Shown: piece after piece, positions 17,775-27,098 of the stretch
Numbering within the stretch: position 1 is the stretch's first letter
Layout: every line of letters starts with the position of its first letter
DNA from: Bradyrhizobium sp. CCGB01
Lineage (GTDB): Bacteria > Pseudomonadota > Alphaproteobacteria > Rhizobiales > Xanthobacteraceae
NCBI RefSeq assembly: GCF_024199795.1
Contig: NZ_JANADK010000001.1
Coordinates: 8,918,001-8,982,000 of the forward strand
DNA length: 64,000 nt
Direction of reading: 5' to 3'
Notes under the pieces: generated by a model
What the model saw: only the letters and a program-made list of their open reading frames with translations
Databases searched by the model: none
What the model was told of the DNA's origin: nothing
Position numbers and translations under genes: made by a program

Positions 17775-18512
17775 CTAATAATCCACCTTCACCAGATACA
17801 GCCCGTCCGGCGGGGCGACGATGCCGCAGGCGGCGCGGTTGCGGGCTGCTAACGCTGCGGAGAGATCGTCCGCGGTCCAGCGGCCTTCGCCGACCCAGAC
17901 CAGCGAGCCCACCATCGAGCGCACCTGGCTATGCAGGAACGAGCGCGCCGAGGTGAGAATCGTGATCTCGCGGCCGTCGCGCAGTACGTCGAGCTGGTCG
18001 AGCGTCTTCTCCGGCGATTTGGCCTGGCATTCAGTGTCGCGGAAGGTCGTGAAATCGTGCTTGCCGAGCAAACGTTGCGCGGCCGCATGCATCGCCTCGG
18101 CATCGAGCCGTCGCGGCACGCGCCAGGCATGGCCGACATCGAGCGCGAGATTGGCGCGGGTGTTGATGACGCGGTAGCGATAATGGCGCTTCACCGCCGA
18201 GAAGCGCGCCTCGAACGTGTCGGGCACGATCTCGGCCTCCAGCACCGCCACCGGATGCGGGCGCAGATGCGCGTTGAGCCCGTCGCGAAAGCGGCCCGGC
18301 GGAAACTGCTTGTCGACATCGACATGCGCGACCTGGCCGCGCGCGTGCACGCCGGCATCGGTGCGGCCGGCGCCGTGGACCCGCAGATCCGCGCCGGTCA
18401 TCGCCTTCACGGCCGCTTCCAGCGCGCCCTGCACCGACGGCAGCGTCTCCTGCACCTGCCAGCCGAAGAACGGCGCGCCGTCATATTCGATGGTGAGCTT
18501 GTAGCGGGGCAT
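17775..18512 (-). CDS. truA: tRNA pseudouridine(38-40) synthase TruA
   Basis: The 245-residue enzyme modifies the anticodon stem of tRNA. It starts [12 protein letters not shown] and contains the family signature [17 protein letters not shown] with catalytic Asp52, plus [15 protein letters not shown] and a C-terminal [11 protein letters not shown] block. The ATG at 18512 overlaps the fmt stop codon; a TTG one codon earlier is possible but less likely. It is the last gene of def-fmt-truA. Confidence 0.97.
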   Translation of the reverse strand: MPRYKLTIEYDGAPFFGWQVQETLPSVQGALEAAVKAMTGADLRVHGAGRTDAGVHARGQVAHVDVDKQFPPGRFRDGLNAHLRPHPVAVLEAEIVPDTFEARFSAVKRHYRYRVINTRANLALDVGHAWRVPRRLDAEAMHAAAQRLLGKHDFTTFRDTECQAKSPEKTLDQLDVLRDGREITILTSARSFLHSQVRSMVGSLVWVGEGRWTADDLSAALAARNRAACGIVAPPDGLYLVKVDY

Positions 18513-19435
18513 CAACCGAACCGCATCGGCGGCTTGACCGGCACGCCGCGCAGGAAGTCGGTGGCCTGCATCCGGGCCTTGCCTTCGCGCTGGAGCTCGA
18601 TGATGCGGATCGCGCCCTCACCGCAAGCGATGGTGAGGAGGTCGTCGAGCACCTCGCCCGGCGCGCCCGCGCCCTTCGCCAGCTCGCAGCGCAGGATTTT
18701 GACGCGCGCATTCTCAAGCTCGGCCCATGCGCCGGGAAACGGCGACAGGCCGTGGATGTGGCGCAGCACCTCGCGCGCCGGCTTGCTCCAGTCGATCCGC
18801 GCCTCGGCCTTGTCGATCTTGGCGGCATAGGTGACGCCGTCCTCGCTCTGCTTTTTGAGCTGGAGCCCGCCGCGCCCGAGCGCCGCCATGGCGCGTACCA
18901 TCAGATCGGCGCCGAGCCGGGAGAGCCGGTCGTGCAGATCGATCGCGGTCATGTTGTCGGTGATCGGAAGACGCTCGGCCATCGCGACGTCGCCGGTGTC
19001 GAGGCCGACGTCCATCTTCATCACCATGACGCCGCTCTCGGCGTCGCCCGCCATGATCGCGCGGTTGATGGGGGCGGCACCGCGCCAGCGCGGCAAGAGC
19101 GAAGCATGCAGATTGTAGCAGCCGAGCTTTGGCGCATCGAGAATGGCCTGTGGCAGGATCATGCCGTAGGCGACGACGACGGCAGCATCGGCGTCGAAGG
19201 CGCTGAACTCATCGAGCGCTTCCGCGGTCTTCAACGTCTTCGGCGTCAGCACGGGCACGCCGAGCTTTCGCGCCGCTTCCTCGACCGGGGTCGGCTGCAA
19301 TTGCAGGCCGCGCCGCCCGCCGGGCTTCGGCGCGCGGGTGTAGACCGCCGCGATCTCGTGGCCGTGCGAGACCAGCTCGAGCAGCGTCGGCACGGAGAAA
19401 TCGGGCGTGCCCATGAAGATCAGGCGGAGGGGCAT
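18512..19435 (-). CDS. fmt: methionyl-tRNA formyltransferase
   Basis: The 307-residue enzyme formylates initiator methionyl-tRNA using 10-formyltetrahydrofolate. It begins [20 protein letters not shown] and has the catalytic site [16 protein letters not shown] (Asn108, His110) and Asp146 in MDVGLDTGD. The frame runs 41 codons further upstream, but that stretch is a repeat element, so the conserved ATG at 19435 is used. It lies between def and truA, the usual order. Confidence 0.97.
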   Translation of the reverse strand: MPLRLIFMGTPDFSVPTLLELVSHGHEIAAVYTRAPKPGGRRGLQLQPTPVEEAARKLGVPVLTPKTLKTAEALDEFSAFDADAAVVVAYGMILPQAILDAPKLGCYNLHASLLPRWRGAAPINRAIMAGDAESGVMVMKMDVGLDTGDVAMAERLPITDNMTAIDLHDRLSRLGADLMVRAMAALGRGGLQLKKQSEDGVTYAAKIDKAEARIDWSKPAREVLRHIHGLSPFPGAWAELENARVKILRCELAKGAGAPGEVLDDLLTIACGEGAIRIIELQREGKARMQATDFLRGVPVKPPMRFG

Positions 19436-19471
19436 TGGAAAAAACCTGCGAAGGACGCAATTCCAGTAACA

Positions 19472-19572
19472 GTCATTCCGGGGCGGCTCGAAGAGCCGAA
19501 CTACGGTGCGCAATTGCGCACCTGAGAATCTCGAGATTCCGGGTTCGATGCTGCGCATCGCCCCGGAATGAC
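19472..19572. repeat. intergenic inverted repeat, family A, between def and fmt
   Basis: GTCATTCCGGGGCGGCTCGA on the left and GCATCGCCCCGGAATGAC on the right, with an inner palindrome GGTGCGCAATTGCGCACC and GATTCCGGGTTCG. It separates def from fmt within the same-strand cluster. Confidence 0.85.
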
Positions 19573-19579
19573 GGGAACC

Positions 19580-20104
19580 TCACTCCGCGCGCTTGGCGGC
19601 TTTCTCGAACTTCTTCATCACGCGGTCGCGCTTGAGTTTCGACAGATAGTCAACGAACAGGACGCCGTTGAGATGGTCGATCTCGTGCTGGATGCAGGTG
19701 GCATAGAGGCCTTCGGCGTCCTCTTCGTGCACCTTGCCGTCGAGATCGGTGAAGCGCACGCGCACCTTCGCAGGCCGCTCGACCTCCTCGTAATATTCGG
19801 GGATCGACAGGCAGCCTTCCTCGTAGATCGACAGATCCTCGGAGGACGCGATGATCTCGGGGTTGATGAAGACGCGCGGCTCCGGATTGGTCTCTCCGTT
19901 CTCGTCGCGCTTGGCGAGGTCCATGGTGATCAGCCGCAGCGGCTGCGCGATCTGGATCGCCGCGAGCCCGATACCGGGCGCGTCGTACATGGTCTCGAAC
20001 ATGTCGTCGGCAAGCTTGCGGATCTCCGGCGTGACCTTCTCGATCGGCTTGGAGACCAGACGCAGCTGCTTGTCGGGCAGGATGATGATTTCTCGTAGGG
20101 CCAT
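19580..20104 (-). CDS. def: peptide deformylase
   Basis: The 174-residue metalloenzyme removes the formyl group from nascent proteins. All three signatures are intact: GIGLAAIQ (44-51), EEGCLSIP with Cys98, and QHEIDHLNG with His140, Glu141 and His144. The C-terminus is basic, with a coiled stretch [10 protein letters not shown]. It is the first gene of def-fmt-truA and divergent from rmuC. Confidence 0.98.
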   Translation of the reverse strand: MALREIIILPDKQLRLVSKPIEKVTPEIRKLADDMFETMYDAPGIGLAAIQIAQPLRLITMDLAKRDENGETNPEPRVFINPEIIASSEDLSIYEEGCLSIPEYYEEVERPAKVRVRFTDLDGKVHEEDAEGLYATCIQHEIDHLNGVLFVDYLSKLKRDRVMKKFEKAAKRAE

Positions 20105-20274
20105 GGCGGCGATTTAAGCCGCGCGCCGGATGCGGTCAATGCGGCCAGGAACTCCGTTAACGATCCGCTAACCATAAAACTTCAGGTTTCGTTAACCATA
20201 AAAATTAGGGGGCTGTTAACCGCCCACGTTCCCTCTTCGTTCGCTTGGGTGCGCGAATCGGCTAGAAGGGCGGC

Positions 20275-21474
20275 ATGAACGAGATCATTTTCATGCTGGG
20301 CGACTGGCCGGTGCGCGTCATCGATGCGCTGATCGGCTTCGGCGCCCTCGTCCTCATCCTGCTGGTGGTGATTGCCGTCGTGATCGGGCGATCCGGGCGG
20401 CGCGGCGCGGAACTCGCGATGGCGCACGCGATCCGGGCGGATGAGCTGGAGGAACGCCTCAGCCAGGTGCTGCATGCCCAGAGCGAGGCCTCGGGCCGGG
20501 TCGATGCCATGACCCAGGCGCTGGCCGGACGCCAGGCCGAGATGGCGCGGGCGGTCAACGAGCGGCTGGATTCGGTGACCCATCGTGTCGGCCAGTCGAT
20601 GGAACACTCCACCCGCAACACCATGGAGAGCCTGCGCGCGCTGCACGAGCGGCTCGGCATCATCGACAGCGCGCACAAGAACCTGACCGATCTCACCACG
20701 CAGGTGACGACCCTGCGCGACGTGCTCGCCAACAAGCAGTCGCGCGGCGCCTTCGGCCAGGCGCGGATGGAGGCGATCGTCCAGGACGGCCTGCCAAAAG
20801 GCTCCTACGAGTTCCAGTTCACGCTCTCGACGGGCAAGCGGCCGGATTGCGTGGTGTTCCTGCCCGACCAGCGACCGCTCTGCATCGACGCAAAATTTCC
20901 GCTGGAAGCGATGACCGCGCTGCACGATGCGCGCACCGACGAGGAGCGGCGCATCGCCACGCAGCGGCTGCGCGGCGACGTGATGAAGCATGTCAGCGAC
21001 ATCGCGGAAAAATACCTCGTCACCGGCGAGACCCAGGAGATGGCGCTGATGTTCGTGCCGTCGGAATCGGTCTACGCCGAAATCCATGACGGTTTCGACG
21101 ACGTGATCCAGAAGGCCTACCGCGCCCGCGTCGTGCTGGTGTCGCCTTCGCTGCTGATGCTCGCGATCCAGGTGATGCAGCAGATCATGAAGGACGCGCG
21201 CATGCGCGATGCCGCCGACCAGATTCAGACCGAGGTGATCAAGCTCGGCGACGATCTCGGCCGCCTGCGCGACCGCGTGGTCAAATTGCAGAAGCACTTT
21301 GCCGACGCGAACGAGGACGTCCGCCAGATCCTGATCTCCGCCGACAAGATCGAGAAGCGCGCGGGCCGAATCGAGGAGCTCGATTTCAGCAAGACCGAAG
21401 CGCCGGATGGCCCGCATCTGGTGGCGACCGGTGCGCCGGAGCTGTTTCCGCGGAAGCTCCAGGCGGGGGAGTAG
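20275..21474 (+). CDS. rmuC: DNA recombination protein RmuC
   Basis: The 399-residue protein starts with a membrane helix (about 14-40, GFGALVLILLVVIAVVIG), then a coiled coil, then the RmuC nuclease-like domain with RMEAIVQDGLPKGSYEFQF, KRPDCVVFLPD, CIDAKFPLEAM and ALMFVPSESVYAEIHD. The family is linked to limiting DNA inversions; its PD-(D/E)xK-like chemistry is known only by homology. ATG at 20275 follows AGAAGGG. It is divergent from def. Confidence 0.93.
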   Translation: MNEIIFMLGDWPVRVIDALIGFGALVLILLVVIAVVIGRSGRRGAELAMAHAIRADELEERLSQVLHAQSEASGRVDAMTQALAGRQAEMARAVNERLDSVTHRVGQSMEHSTRNTMESLRALHERLGIIDSAHKNLTDLTTQVTTLRDVLANKQSRGAFGQARMEAIVQDGLPKGSYEFQFTLSTGKRPDCVVFLPDQRPLCIDAKFPLEAMTALHDARTDEERRIATQRLRGDVMKHVSDIAEKYLVTGETQEMALMFVPSESVYAEIHDGFDDVIQKAYRARVVLVSPSLLMLAIQVMQQIMKDARMRDAADQIQTEVIKLGDDLGRLRDRVVKLQKHFADANEDVRQILISADKIEKRAGRIEELDFSKTEAPDGPHLVATGAPELFPRKLQAGE

Positions 21475-21489
21475 GATTTAAGGCACACT

Positions 21490-21589
21490 GTCATGCCCCG
21501 CGAAGGCAGGGCATCCAGTACGCCGTGGCGGATGCGATTGAACCGAAACGCTGGTGATTACTGGATCGTCCGCCTTCGCGGACGATGAC
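21490..21589. repeat. intergenic repeat, family D
   Basis: GTCATGCCCCGCGAAGGCAG and GGGCATCCAGTACGCCGTGG on the left, TTACTGGATCGTCCGCCTTC and GCGGACGATGAC on the right. It lies between rmuC and the AmpG-like gene. Confidence 0.85.
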
Positions 21590-21665
21590 ACCGAGGGTGT
21601 CGAAGCCATTCCCGCCTCACCGGCTACCGCGAGTCTTTTCCCCCAGAATCTGCTAACACCTCCCC

Positions 21666-23030
21666 ATGACCGCACCCGACGCGACATCCCCCGCCGCGAC
21701 CTCCGCCCCTGCGACCTCCTGGCGCGACGGCCTGGCCGTTTACCTGCAACCGCGGGTGCTGATCGTGCTGTTCCTCGGCTTCTCGTCCGGGCTGCCGCTG
21801 GCGCTGTCGGGCTCGACGCTGCTGGTGTGGATGCGCGAGGCGGGCGTCGATCTGAAAACCATCGGGCTTTTTGCGCTGGTCGGCACGCCCTACACGCTGA
21901 AATTCTTGTGGGCGCCGCTGGTAGACGCGCTGCATGTGCCGCTGTTCACCCGCGCGTTCGGGCGGCGGCGCGGCTGGCTGCTGTTCTCGCAATTGCTGCT
22001 GATCGTCGCGATCCTGCTGCTGGCGATGACCGACCCCGCTCGCTCGCCTTTCTATGTCGCGCTGGGCGCGCTGCTGGTCGCGACGACGTCGTCGACGCAG
22101 GACATCGTGGTCGACGCCTTCCGCGTCGAGAGCCTGCCGGAAAGCGAACAGGCCGCCGGCATGGCGGCTTACGTCGCGGCCTACCGCATCGGCATGCTGG
22201 TCTCGACCGCGGGCGCGCTGTTCATCGTCTCCGGCTTCGAGGGCACCGGCATTCCGCGCACGTCGGCCTGGATGTGGGGCTATGTGGTGATGGCGGCGAT
22301 GGTGCTGATCGGAACGATCACGGCGCTGGCCGCGACCGAGCCCGGACAATCGGTGCGGGCGGAAGCTGCGACGCAAACCGAGACCGCGTTCGCGCGGGTG
22401 CTGCACGCCGCGATCGGCGCCTTCTCGGAATTCCTGTCGCGGAAAGACGCGCTCGCCGCGCTCGCCTTCGTCGTGCTGTTCAAGTTCACCGATGCGTTCT
22501 CCGGCACGATGACCGCGCCGTTCGTGATCGACCTCGGCTTCACCCGCAACGACTATGCGGCGATCGTGAAGGGCGTTGGCCTCGCGGCGACGCTGATCGG
22601 CGGCTTTGCCGGCGGTTTTCTCGCGCGGCGGTACTCGCTGGCGACATCGCTCTGGATCGGCGGCGTGGTGCAGGCGCTGGCCAACCTGACCTTCTCCTGG
22701 CTCGCGGTCGTCGGCACCAATCAATGGGCACTGGCGCTCGCCATCTGCGCCGAGAATTTCACCAGCGCGATCGGCACCGTGATCTTCGTCGCCTATCTCT
22801 CCGCGCTGTGCCAGAACCCGCTGCACACGGCGACGCAATATGCGCTGCTCACCGCGCTTGCGGCGGTGGGGCGCACGTATCTCTCGTCAGGCGCCGGCTT
22901 CGTGGCCGACATGACCGGCTGGCCAATGTTCTTCGTGATCTGCGTGCTGGTGGCGATCCCGAGCCTGATCCTGCTGGCCTGGCTGCAGAAGCGCGGGCAC
23001 TTCGAGGCGCTGGGGCCGGTGCGGGTCTAG
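21666..23030 (+). CDS. AmpG-family muropeptide transporter (MFS)
   Basis: The 454-residue protein has about 12 membrane helices and AmpG-like features: FSSGLPLALSGSTLLVWMRE at the N-terminus, GVDLKTIGLFALVGTPYTLK, and WAPLVDALHVP, LVATTSSTQDIVVDAFRVE. AmpG imports anhydro-muropeptides for peptidoglycan recycling in Gram-negatives. The neighbourhood gives no direct recycling gene, so substrate is inferred from the family. The start follows a short CCCC-rich leader; a clear ribosome site is not seen. Confidence 0.88.
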   Translation: MTAPDATSPAATSAPATSWRDGLAVYLQPRVLIVLFLGFSSGLPLALSGSTLLVWMREAGVDLKTIGLFALVGTPYTLKFLWAPLVDALHVPLFTRAFGRRRGWLLFSQLLLIVAILLLAMTDPARSPFYVALGALLVATTSSTQDIVVDAFRVESLPESEQAAGMAAYVAAYRIGMLVSTAGALFIVSGFEGTGIPRTSAWMWGYVVMAAMVLIGTITALAATEPGQSVRAEAATQTETAFARVLHAAIGAFSEFLSRKDALAALAFVVLFKFTDAFSGTMTAPFVIDLGFTRNDYAAIVKGVGLAATLIGGFAGGFLARRYSLATSLWIGGVVQALANLTFSWLAVVGTNQWALALAICAENFTSAIGTVIFVAYLSALCQNPLHTATQYALLTALAAVGRTYLSSGAGFVADMTGWPMFFVICVLVAIPSLILLAWLQKRGHFEALGPVRV

Positions 23031-23031
23031 G

Positions 23032-23409
23032 CTAGCGCTGCATCTCTTTCCGGACTCGGCCGTTGAGCATCTCGAAATCGGCAACGAGCGCATCGCAAGC
23101 GGCCTTGGACGCTTCGCACAGCACGTTCATCCGGATGACGACGTCACTTCCTTCCTGCACGGCACGGCGCTGGATGGCTGCCGGATAGGCCGGATGGCCG
23201 GCCGGCGGGAACGACCACAGGCTCAGCGTGGCCTCATCCTCGATCACGGTCCAGCCGGACCGGATGGACGTCTTCAGCCCCGGCTTGGCGCGCAGCGACT
23301 CGAGCGCAGCGGCGGCCGTCGGATAGGAGGTCGTGTCCGGTGCGGCCAAGACCGGTGAAGGAGTTGCGCCGGCCAAGGCCAGCAGGACAGCAAGGCATAT
23401 TTCACGCAC
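23032..23409 (-). CDS. secreted hypothetical protein
   Basis: The 125-residue protein (GTG start at 23409, ribosome site GGAAGG about ten bases upstream) has a signal peptide around residues 4-23 (CLAVLLALAGATPSPVLAA). The mature part is about 100 residues with two cysteines in NVLCEASKAACD. No family recognised. Its stop lies one base from the stop of the convergent AmpG-like gene, and it follows another secreted unknown on the same strand, so they may form a pair. Confidence 0.65.
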   Translation of the reverse strand: MREICLAVLLALAGATPSPVLAAPDTTSYPTAAAALESLRAKPGLKTSIRSGWTVIEDEATLSLWSFPPAGHPAYPAAIQRRAVQEGSDVVIRMNVLCEASKAACDALVADFEMLNGRVRKEMQR

Positions 23410-23513
23410 GGCCGAGCGACCTTCCGAAAATTCGATCGCTTGCACTATGCGTGAAGCACAACCGGAGATCAAGGCGCAGTGACCATCCGCTCCGGCACGG
23501 CGACGTCGCGCCC

Positions 23514-23951
23514 CTACTGCTTCCTGATCAGGCTCCACTTCGTGATCACGGCCTCGCTCATCTGGCCGGCATCGCTGGCGCAGGCGATTTCGTCGACCTT
23601 GACCGAGATTTCCTTGCCGACGAACGATTTCAGTTGCATGGCCTGCGCATCGCTGGAGGTGACGAGCTGGAAGGTCTCAGGCCCGGTCTCGAGATTGCAC
23701 AACCCGTTCGGCGCAGGCAGGCGGCGCGGCTCGGAGGTGATCTGGTACATCGCGATCCGCTTTCCGGCGTTCTTGACGTCGCGCACCTTCATTGCGTTCA
23801 GTTCGCCCGAGAGCACGTCGCCGGTGTTGATCGGCTTGCCGGGCTTCGACGGCGGCGGCGCCCCGTCGTCCTGCTGCGCGGCGATGGCCGGTGTCGCCAG
23901 CAAGAACATCGTCGCGGCCAAAGCCAGGCGTGTGGCGAATCGTTTCGTCAT
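23514..23951 (-). CDS. secreted hypothetical protein
   Basis: The 145-residue protein begins with a signal peptide (MTKRFATRLALAATMFLLAT, cut near PAIAA). The mature part holds GDVLSGELNAMKVRDVKNAGKR, split here (the order is GDVLSGELNAM then KVRDVKNAGK), a Cys-Asn pair and KSFVGKEISVKVDEIACASD. It looks like a periplasmic beta-rich protein, possibly disulfide-bonded, but I recognise no family. Confidence 0.7.
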   Translation of the reverse strand: MTKRFATRLALAATMFLLATPAIAAQQDDGAPPPSKPGKPINTGDVLSGELNAMKVRDVKNAGKRIAMYQITSEPRRLPAPNGLCNLETGPETFQLVTSSDAQAMQLKSFVGKEISVKVDEIACASDAGQMSEAVITKWSLIRKQ

Positions 23952-23977
23952 GTCGTCCGTTCCGTAAGTCTGGATGG

Positions 23978-24580
23978 CTAGAAAAGAGTCCGCTGCCGCA
24001 TCGCGGCCGAAAGCGTCCCCTCATCGAGATAATCAAGCTCGCCGCCGACCGGCACACCATGGGCGAGGCGGGTTACTTTTACGTTGGCGTCCTGAAGCAG
24101 GTCGGTGATGTAGTGCGCCGTGGTCTGGCCGTCGACCGTCGCGTTCAGCGCCAGGATGATCTCGTGCACCTCTGCGGCGTGGGCCCGCGCAACCAGGGCA
24201 TCGATGGTGAGGTCCTGCGGGCCGACGCCGTCGAGCGGCGACAAGGTCGCGCCGAGCACGTGATAGCGTCCCTGGGTGGCATTGGCCCGCTCCAACGCCC
24301 AGAGGTCGGCGACATCGGCGACGACGACGATGATGGCGCCATCGCGCTTCGGATCGGTGCAGACCGTGCAGGGATTTTGCGTGTCGATGTTGCCGCAGGT
24401 CTTGCAGACCTGGACCTTGTCGAGCGCGACCTGCAAGGCCGACGACAGCGGCATCATCAGCGCTTCGCGCTTCTTGATCAGGTGCAGCGCCGCACGCCGC
24501 GCCGAGCGCGGGCCGAGGCCCGGCAGCCGCGCGAGGAGCTGGACCAGCCGCTCGATTTCGGGACCCGCAACCGAACCCAT
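23978..24580 (-). CDS. recR: recombination protein RecR
   Basis: The 200-residue protein starts [20 protein letters not shown] and has the helix-hairpin-helix ([17 protein letters not shown]), the zinc finger CKTC-x-CTVC, a Toprim domain ([13 protein letters not shown]) and a C-terminal [19 protein letters not shown]. With RecF/RecO it loads RecA at single-strand gaps. The start at 24580 is conserved; the frame extends upstream only through an Arg-rich stretch. It is the last gene of dnaX-ybaB-recR. Confidence 0.98.
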   Translation of the reverse strand: MGSVAGPEIERLVQLLARLPGLGPRSARRAALHLIKKREALMMPLSSALQVALDKVQVCKTCGNIDTQNPCTVCTDPKRDGAIIVVVADVADLWALERANATQGRYHVLGATLSPLDGVGPQDLTIDALVARAHAAEVHEIILALNATVDGQTTAHYITDLLQDANVKVTRLAHGVPVGGELDYLDEGTLSAAMRQRTLF

Positions 24581-24581
24581 C

Positions 24582-24902
24582 TTATTGGCCGAACATACCC
24601 GGCGGCAGGCTGAGCCCGCCCGTGAGCGCCTGCATCTTCTCCTGCATGGCCGTCTCGGCCTTGCGGCGGGCATCGCCGAGGGCGGTCACGAGCAGGTCCT
24701 CGAGCACCTCGCGCTCTTCCGGCTTCATCAGTGAGGGATCGATCCTGATGCCCTTCACGTCCATCTTCGCGGTCATGCGCACGGCGACGAGACCGCCTCC
24801 GGAGATGCCTTCGACCTCGACGTTGGAGAGCTGGTCCTGCATCTCCTGCATCTTGGATTGCAGTTGCTGCGCCTGCTTCATCATGCCGAATATATCGACC
24901 AT
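24582..24902 (-). CDS. nucleoid-associated protein, YbaB/EbfC family
   Basis: The 106-residue protein begins [20 protein letters not shown] and contains the typical [20 protein letters not shown] core and [17 protein letters not shown] helix. The family binds DNA as a dimer; in the dnaX-ybaB-recR operon its exact role is not clear. It lies one base before recR and 24 after dnaX. Confidence 0.95.
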   Translation of the reverse strand: MVDIFGMMKQAQQLQSKMQEMQDQLSNVEVEGISGGGLVAVRMTAKMDVKGIRIDPSLMKPEEREVLEDLLVTALGDARRKAETAMQEKMQALTGGLSLPPGMFGQ

Positions 24903-24926
24903 CGGTGCTATCCTTGGAAAATCGGC

Positions 24927-26771
24927 TCAGAGATCGTCGTCGCCGTCGGAACCATCGGGCGGATCGTCACTGCCATAGTCCGCATTCATATTGGTTTCCG
25001 GCGTCTCGGGGGCAAGCCTGCGGACCTCGACGACCTTCGCACCGGGGAAACGCGACAGCACCTCCTGCACGCGCGGATCGGCTTCGGCGGAACGCGCATG
25101 TTCCTGCTTCGCCGCCTGGTTCACCGAGCGCAGCGTCGGCTGGCCCTGCTCGTTGGAGACGATCACGGTCCAGCGGCGGCCGGTCCACTGCTCGAACTTG
25201 CGCGCGAGCTCGGAGATCATGGTCTTGGAGGCGTTGGGCTCGAGCGCGACTTCCAGCCGGCCCTCCTCGAAACGGACCAGGCGCATGTCGCCTTCGAGCG
25301 CGCCCTTGGTCATGACGTCGCGCTTCTGGCTGGCAAGCGCGACGAGCTGGGTGAAGCTCGTGATGCGCAGCTGGGGTGCGGCACCTTGCGGATCCGGCGC
25401 GGGCGCCACCATCTGCGGCCGGGCGCCGCCGCCGCCGAACGCGGACGGCGCTGAGGTCGGTGCGCGCATGGGCGCGGCCGAAGCAATCGGCGCCGCGGAG
25501 GCCATCGGCGCACCCGGCGCGCCGCTGCGCGCGGCACTTCCGCCGCTCGCGACCGGCGAGCCGCCGCCGTTCTGCTCCAGCATCCTGATCGCCTCGTCCG
25601 GCGTCGGCAGGTCCGCGACATAGGCGATGCGCACCAGCACCATCTCGGCGGCCGCCGCGGGGCGCGTCGCGGCCTGCACCTCGGTGATGCCCTTGAGCAG
25701 CATCTGCCACATCCGCGACAGCACCCGCATCGAGATTTTCGAGGCGAACTCCCGCGCGCGCACGCGCTCGGTCTCGCCATAGGCGACGTTGTCGGCGGTC
25801 GCCGGCACGATCTTCACGCGGGTGACGAAGTTGACGAATTCGGCAAGGTCCGAGAGCACGACGATCGGATCGGCGCCGACATCGTACTGGTCGCGGAACT
25901 CCTTGAAGGCGCTTGCGATGTCGCCACGCGCCAGCGAATCGAACAGGTCGATGACGCGGGTGCGGTCGGCGAGGCCCAGCATCTGCCTGACCGCGTCGGC
26001 CTTCACCTGGCCCGCCGCATGCGCGATCGCCTGGTCGAGCAGCGACAGCGAATCGCGCACCGAGCCTTCGGCAGCACGCGCGATGATGCCGAGCGCCTCG
26101 GGCTCGATTTCGACGCTCTCCTTCGCCGCGATATTGGCGAGGTGCTTCATCAACACGTCGGCCTCGACGCGGCGCAGGTCGAAACGCTGGCAGCGCGACA
26201 GCACCGTGACCGGAACCTTGCGGATCTCGGTCGTGGCGAACACGAACTTGGCGTGCTCCGGCGGTTCCTCCAGCGTCTTCAGGAAGGCGTTGAACGCCGC
26301 CGTCGACAGCATGTGGACTTCGTCGATGATGTAGACCTTGTAGCGGGCGCTGGCCGGCGCGTAGCGCACGCTGTCATTGATCTGGCGGACGTCATCAACG
26401 CCGGTGTGCGAGGCGGCGTCCATCTCCAGCACGTCCATGTGCCGGCTTTCCATGATCGCCTGGCAATGCACGCCGAGGGTCGGCATGTGGATGGTCGGGC
26501 CCTTCACCGACCCATCCGGCATCTCGTAGTTGAGCGCACGGGCCAGAATACGCGCAGTGGTGGTCTTGCCGACGCCCCGGACGCCGGTGAGGATCCAGGC
26601 CTGCGGAATGCGCCCGGTCTCGAACGCATTGGAGACGGTGCGGACCACGGCCTCCTGGCCGATCAGATCGTCGAATGAGGAGGGACGGTATTTGCGCGCC
26701 AGAACCCGGTAAGGCGCGTTGCCGGCCTGGCCGGCGCTGTCAGGGTTGGGAGGGGCGCCAGCGTCGGTCAT
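24927..26771 (-). CDS. dnaX: DNA polymerase III subunits gamma/tau
   Basis: The 614-residue clamp loader ATPase has Walker A GVRGVGKT (63-70), Walker B IIDEVH (148-153) and sensor-1 FATTEIRKVP. The usual zinc module of four cysteines is missing: residues 80-115 retain one cysteine (Cys103 in LGVHCQAI). Domain III is followed by a Pro/Ala/Ser-rich linker (about 400-460) and a C-terminal tau region. No obvious A/T slippage site for gamma production was noted. It heads the dnaX-ybaB-recR operon, downstream of the SRP RNA gene. Confidence 0.97.
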   Translation of the reverse strand: MTDAGAPPNPDSAGQAGNAPYRVLARKYRPSSFDDLIGQEAVVRTVSNAFETGRIPQAWILTGVRGVGKTTTARILARALNYEMPDGSVKGPTIHMPTLGVHCQAIMESRHMDVLEMDAASHTGVDDVRQINDSVRYAPASARYKVYIIDEVHMLSTAAFNAFLKTLEEPPEHAKFVFATTEIRKVPVTVLSRCQRFDLRRVEADVLMKHLANIAAKESVEIEPEALGIIARAAEGSVRDSLSLLDQAIAHAAGQVKADAVRQMLGLADRTRVIDLFDSLARGDIASAFKEFRDQYDVGADPIVVLSDLAEFVNFVTRVKIVPATADNVAYGETERVRAREFASKISMRVLSRMWQMLLKGITEVQAATRPAAAAEMVLVRIAYVADLPTPDEAIRMLEQNGGGSPVASGGSAARSGAPGAPMASAAPIASAAPMRAPTSAPSAFGGGGARPQMVAPAPDPQGAAPQLRITSFTQLVALASQKRDVMTKGALEGDMRLVRFEEGRLEVALEPNASKTMISELARKFEQWTGRRWTVIVSNEQGQPTLRSVNQAAKQEHARSAEADPRVQEVLSRFPGAKVVEVRRLAPETPETNMNADYGSDDPPDGSDGDDDL

Positions 26772-26867
26772 CGGTCGATCCGCAATGGAATTTCTTTCGG
26801 CCGGCTTTTGCGGAAAGGAGCGCGCTGGCGGGGGGCCCGCCGGCGCAATTCGCTCGGAAAAACAGGT

Positions 26868-26967
26868 AGGAGACTGACGAGCGACCCGATCCGGACCTCG
26901 TTAGGGCTGCTTCCTTCCGGACCTGACCCGGTTGGCGAGTGGCTCGTCCACCGCCAATCTCCCGGTC
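26868..26967 (-). ncRNA. ffs: signal recognition particle RNA, small bacterial (4.5S) type
   Basis: On the minus strand the segment GGTCAGGTCCGGAAGGAAGC is the universal SRP RNA apical loop that binds Ffh. Flanking arms pair: GGAGA with TCTCC, and GACGAGC with GCTCGTC. The transcript is about 97-100 bases; exact ends are estimated. Position just upstream of dnaX is common in alphaproteobacteria. Confidence 0.95.
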
Positions 26968-27098
26968 CCTATTTGGGGCCAAAAGGCTGGGAAAGCAAGC
27001 GGGCATCATCTTGAAAGGCTTGATCTTGCCCAGCATCCGGGCAATTCCGGTTCTGCCCAGCCGATAGGCTGTGCTTTCGCTGCCGGAGACGCCTTGGT

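Noticed and set aside
19436..19558. N-terminal extension of fmt by 41 codons
   Set aside because: The extension lies in a family A repeat and would precede the conserved [13 protein letters not shown] start.
20157..20171. TTAA-N7-CTAA, resembling a CtrA box, before rmuC
   Set aside because: One mismatch from TTAA-N7-TTAA, found once, and in an A/T-rich patch; not enough evidence of regulation.
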